From NCBI RefSeq assembly GCF_005771425.1, contig NZ_VBTZ01000001.1, positions 186,001 to 250,000 of the forward strand: a stretch of DNA of 64,000 bases, in the 5' to 3' direction. This DNA is from Methylocystis sp. B8. Lineage in GTDB: Bacteria > Pseudomonadota > Alphaproteobacteria > Rhizobiales > Beijerinckiaceae. Below are positions 61,917 to 64,000 of this stretch, in pieces (the first letter of the stretch is position 1; each line of letters opens with the position of its first letter). Position numbers and translations under genes: made by a program. The notes beneath the pieces were generated by a model. It saw only the letters and a program-made list of their open reading frames with translations. It was not told the origin of the DNA and searched no databases.

Positions 61917-63218
61917 ATGGCGCCCACGGCCTATCTGCACGGTTTCGGCAACGGGTTTGAAAGCGAAGCTCTTCCGGGCGCGTTGCCGGTCGGCCAGAAT
62001 TCGCCCCAACAATGCCCTTATGGTCTCTATGCAGAGCAGTTGTCCGGCTCCGCGTTCACCGCGCCAAACTGCGTCAACCGGCGCTCGTGGCTTTATCGGA
62101 TTAGACCTTCCGTCCTTCACGTCCGCGATCCCAAGCCAATTGAGCAGAGCCGCTGGAAGACCGCTCCCTGCCGCGAGGTCGACGCGCCGCTCGGGCAGTT
62201 GCGCTGGGGCGCAAGCGACATCGCCGACGACGCAGGCTCCTTCATCGAAGGAATTCGCACCATCGCGACGGCCGGCGATTGCGGCCTGAAGGTCGGCATG
62301 GCCGCGCATCTCTATCTCGCCGCTCGGTCGATGCGCGACGACTATTTCTACAACGCCGACGGCGAGCTCTTGATCGTCCTGCAGCTTGGCGATCTACGCA
62401 TCTTCACGGAGTTCGGGCTCATCGAGTGCGCTCCTGGCGAGATTTGCGTCATCCCGAGAGGCGTGAAATTTCGGGTCGAGCTGTCCGCAGACCCGTGTCG
62501 CGGCTACATCTGCGAAAACTACGGCGCGCCCTTCACATTGCCCTATCGCGGCGTGATCGGCGCCAACGGCCTCGCAGATCCGCGCGATTTCTTTACGCCG
62601 ACCGCCGCATTCGAGGACAAGGAAAAGCCCTGTCGCCTCAGCGTCAAATGGGGCGGCCGCTTCTACCGCTGCGAGATCGGCCATTCGCCGCTCGACGTCG
62701 TCGCCTGGCACGGCAATTACGCGCCTTATAAATATGATTTACGGAAATTCTGTCCGATGGGCGCCTTGCTCTTCGATCATCCCGATCCATCAATATTTAC
62801 GGTCTTGACGTCTCCTTCGGAAGAAAGCGGCGTGGGCAATGTCGATTTCGCGATTTTTCCGCCGCGCTGGCAGGTCGCTGAGCATACGTTCCGGCCTCCC
62901 TGGTATCATTTGAACATTATGAGCGAATTCATGGGCTTGATTTACGGACGCTACGACGCGAAGCCATCCGGCTTTGAGCCCGGCGGCATGTCGCTTCATA
63001 ACGCGATGCTGCCGCATGGCCCGGACGCCGAAGCATTCGAACAGGCCTCAGACGCGGATCTTGCCCCAGTGAAGATCGACGACGCTCTGGCCTTCATGTT
63101 TGAATCCAGACTGCCGCTTTATCCGACCTCTTTCGCCATATCGCTCGATACCCTGCAGGAGGATTACGCTGGGTGCTGGTCGGGACTGCGCCGCCACTTT
63201 ACCGGCAATGGACCGTGA
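61917..63218 (+). CDS. hmgA: Homogentisate 1,2-dioxygenase
   Basis: Ring-cleaving Fe(II) dioxygenase making maleylacetoacetate. 433 residues. Family sequence throughout: [70 protein letters not shown], and the iron-binding [21 protein letters not shown] with His and Glu ligands, then [19 protein letters not shown] with the third His. The stop overlaps the start of the fumarylacetoacetate hydrolase gene by four bases (GTGA). Confidence 0.96.
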   Translation: MAPTAYLHGFGNGFESEALPGALPVGQNSPQQCPYGLYAEQLSGSAFTAPNCVNRRSWLYRIRPSVLHVRDPKPIEQSRWKTAPCREVDAPLGQLRWGASDIADDAGSFIEGIRTIATAGDCGLKVGMAAHLYLAARSMRDDYFYNADGELLIVLQLGDLRIFTEFGLIECAPGEICVIPRGVKFRVELSADPCRGYICENYGAPFTLPYRGVIGANGLADPRDFFTPTAAFEDKEKPCRLSVKWGGRFYRCEIGHSPLDVVAWHGNYAPYKYDLRKFCPMGALLFDHPDPSIFTVLTSPSEESGVGNVDFAIFPPRWQVAEHTFRPPWYHLNIMSEFMGLIYGRYDAKPSGFEPGGMSLHNAMLPHGPDAEAFEQASDADLAPVKIDDALAFMFESRLPLYPTSFAISLDTLQEDYAGCWSGLRRHFTGNGP

Positions 63219-64000
63219 AGCTCGCATCCCTGAAGAGTCGGCGCGACGGCGCGCTTCTCCTTGTCTCGCGCGATCTGTCGCGCGCCGTTGCGGCGGGTTT
63301 CGTCGCGCCCACTCTGCAGTCCGCGATCGAAGACTGGGAAACCGTGGCGCCGGAGCTGCGCGCTCTGGCGGCGCGGCTCGAATGCGGACTTCGCGAGAGC
63401 TTTCCCTTTCGCGAGCAGGACTGCGCCTCGCCGCTGCCGCGCGCCTACCAGTGGGCCGACGGCTCGGCATACGTCAATCATGTCGCGCTCGTGCGAAAAT
63501 CTCGGGGCGCCGAAATGCCGGAGAGCTTTTGGAGCGACCCGCTGATGTATCAGGGAGGCTCTGACGCCTTTCTCGGGCCGCGCGACGACATTCCCTTGCT
63601 CGACGAGAAGCATGAGCTTGATCTTGAAGCCGAGGTCGCCGTCGTTACGGACGACGTTCCGATGGGCGTCACGCCGGAAGAGGCGCGCGACCGCATCAAG
63701 CTCGTGATGCTCGTCAATGATGTGACTTTGCGCGGATTGGTCGCTCCGGAGCTTGCGAAAGGCTTCGGCTTTTTTCAGTCAAAGCCGGCTTCCGCTTTTT
63801 CTCCTGTCGCCGTGACGCCTGACGAGCTTGGCGACGCGTGGGATGGCGGACGACTGTCGTTGCCGCTTCTGTCCTTCGTCAATGGCGCGCCGTTCGGGCG
63901 GCCGGACTCGGGAAAGGACATGACCTTCGACTTTCCGCGCCTCGTCGCTCATGCGGCGAGAACGCGGACGCTTTGTGCCGGAACGATCATCGGCTCTGGC
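63215..64000 (+). CDS. Fumarylacetoacetate hydrolase (3' end outside window)
   Basis: The frame opens at GTG 63215, overlapping the hmgA stop (GTGA), and runs without a stop to the window edge, giving 262 codons. FAH family: [102 protein letters not shown] (metal-binding acids), [14 protein letters not shown] and the region near the edge CAGTIIGSG. It would cleave fumarylacetoacetate to fumarate and acetoacetate, completing hpd-hmgA-maiA-fah. Last ~65 residues not seen. Confidence 0.92.
   Translation, partial: MKLASLKSRRDGALLLVSRDLSRAVAAGFVAPTLQSAIEDWETVAPELRALAARLECGLRESFPFREQDCASPLPRAYQWADGSAYVNHVALVRKSRGAEMPESFWSDPLMYQGGSDAFLGPRDDIPLLDEKHELDLEAEVAVVTDDVPMGVTPEEARDRIKLVMLVNDVTLRGLVAPELAKGFGFFQSKPASAFSPVAVTPDELGDAWDGGRLSLPLLSFVNGAPFGRPDSGKDMTFDFPRLVAHAARTRTLCAGTIIGSG

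Noticed and set aside
1-64000. CRISPR arrays, insertion sequences, prophage or integrase genes, rRNA
   Set aside because: Looked for regularly spaced repeats, transposase and integrase motifs and rRNA-like stretches; none seen. The 24-base repeats at 41514-41609 are in-frame protein repeats with no spacers.

Overview
The window is GC-rich, densely coded DNA from an alphaproteobacterial methylotroph. The best guess is a type II methanotroph of the Methylocystis/Methylosinus group or a close Beijerinckiaceae relative. The argument rests on the tetrahydromethanopterin (H4MPT) formaldehyde-oxidation genes mtdB and fae, a methylofuran/H4MPT cofactor cluster, an alphaproteobacterial AccD, and the order rsh-pdxJ-lepB-rnc-era-recO. 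No methane or methanol oxidation gene lies in the window, so methanotrophy is inferred, not shown.

Layout. (1) 1-8.6 kb: housekeeping block with the 3' part of rsh, pdxJ, lepB, rnc, era, a DUF1737 gene and recO. It is interrupted between rsh and pdxJ by an accessory patch: an AT-richer unknown gene, an SRPBCC gene, and an AraC-GyrI regulator flanked by a duplicated 5' piece of pdxJ. acpS, usually found between pdxJ and lepB, is absent there. (2) 8.8-14.2 kb: parC, small exported proteins, cysE coupled to an unknown membrane-anchored periplasmic protein, an alpha/beta hydrolase and tRNA-Arg(ACG). (3) 14.3-18.2 kb: a probable metal (copper?) handling group made of a HupE/UreJ-like protein, a CopC-domain protein, an unknown anchored protein and a PepSY membrane protein. 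(4) 18.4-21.9 kb: thrS, a palindromic intergenic element, a PadR regulator coupled to a small membrane protein, and rpmB.

(5) 22.3-29.3 kb: the C1 module. mtdB, fae and an MfnF-like ASKHA gene run on the plus strand, converging on a tight minus-strand operon: mfnB-folB fusion, amino-acid-kinase-type protein, archaeal-type flavoprotein, DUF6513 and DUF447. The enzymes handle formaldehyde on H4MPT, and the cofactor genes probably make methylofuran and H4MPT. (6) 29.4-40.4 kb: folC, accD and trpA as one operon, kup, a dienelactone hydrolase, a secreted cyclase-family protein, an SDHAF4-type assembly factor, rsmB, rppH, a Ppx/GppA phosphatase and tRNA-Gln(CTG). (7) 40.5-44.5 kb: an accessory-looking stretch of small exported and membrane proteins, including a Gly/His-rich repeat protein and two tandem paralogous membrane proteins.

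(8) 44.9-64 kb: a catabolic island. It holds pckA, the full leucine (liu) route from isovaleryl-CoA to acetoacetate plus acetyl-CoA, isobutyryl-CoA dehydrogenase and 3-hydroxyisobutyryl-CoA hydrolase for valine, a thiolase, a branched-chain-type 2-oxoacid dehydrogenase (E1 alpha, E1 beta, E2), and then tyrosine/homogentisate degradation (maiA, hpd, hmgA and a fumarylacetoacetate hydrolase cut by the window end). This is a notable multicarbon capability for a methylotroph.

All calls come from reading protein motifs, gene overlaps and Shine-Dalgarno (SD) sequences by eye. No database search was run.
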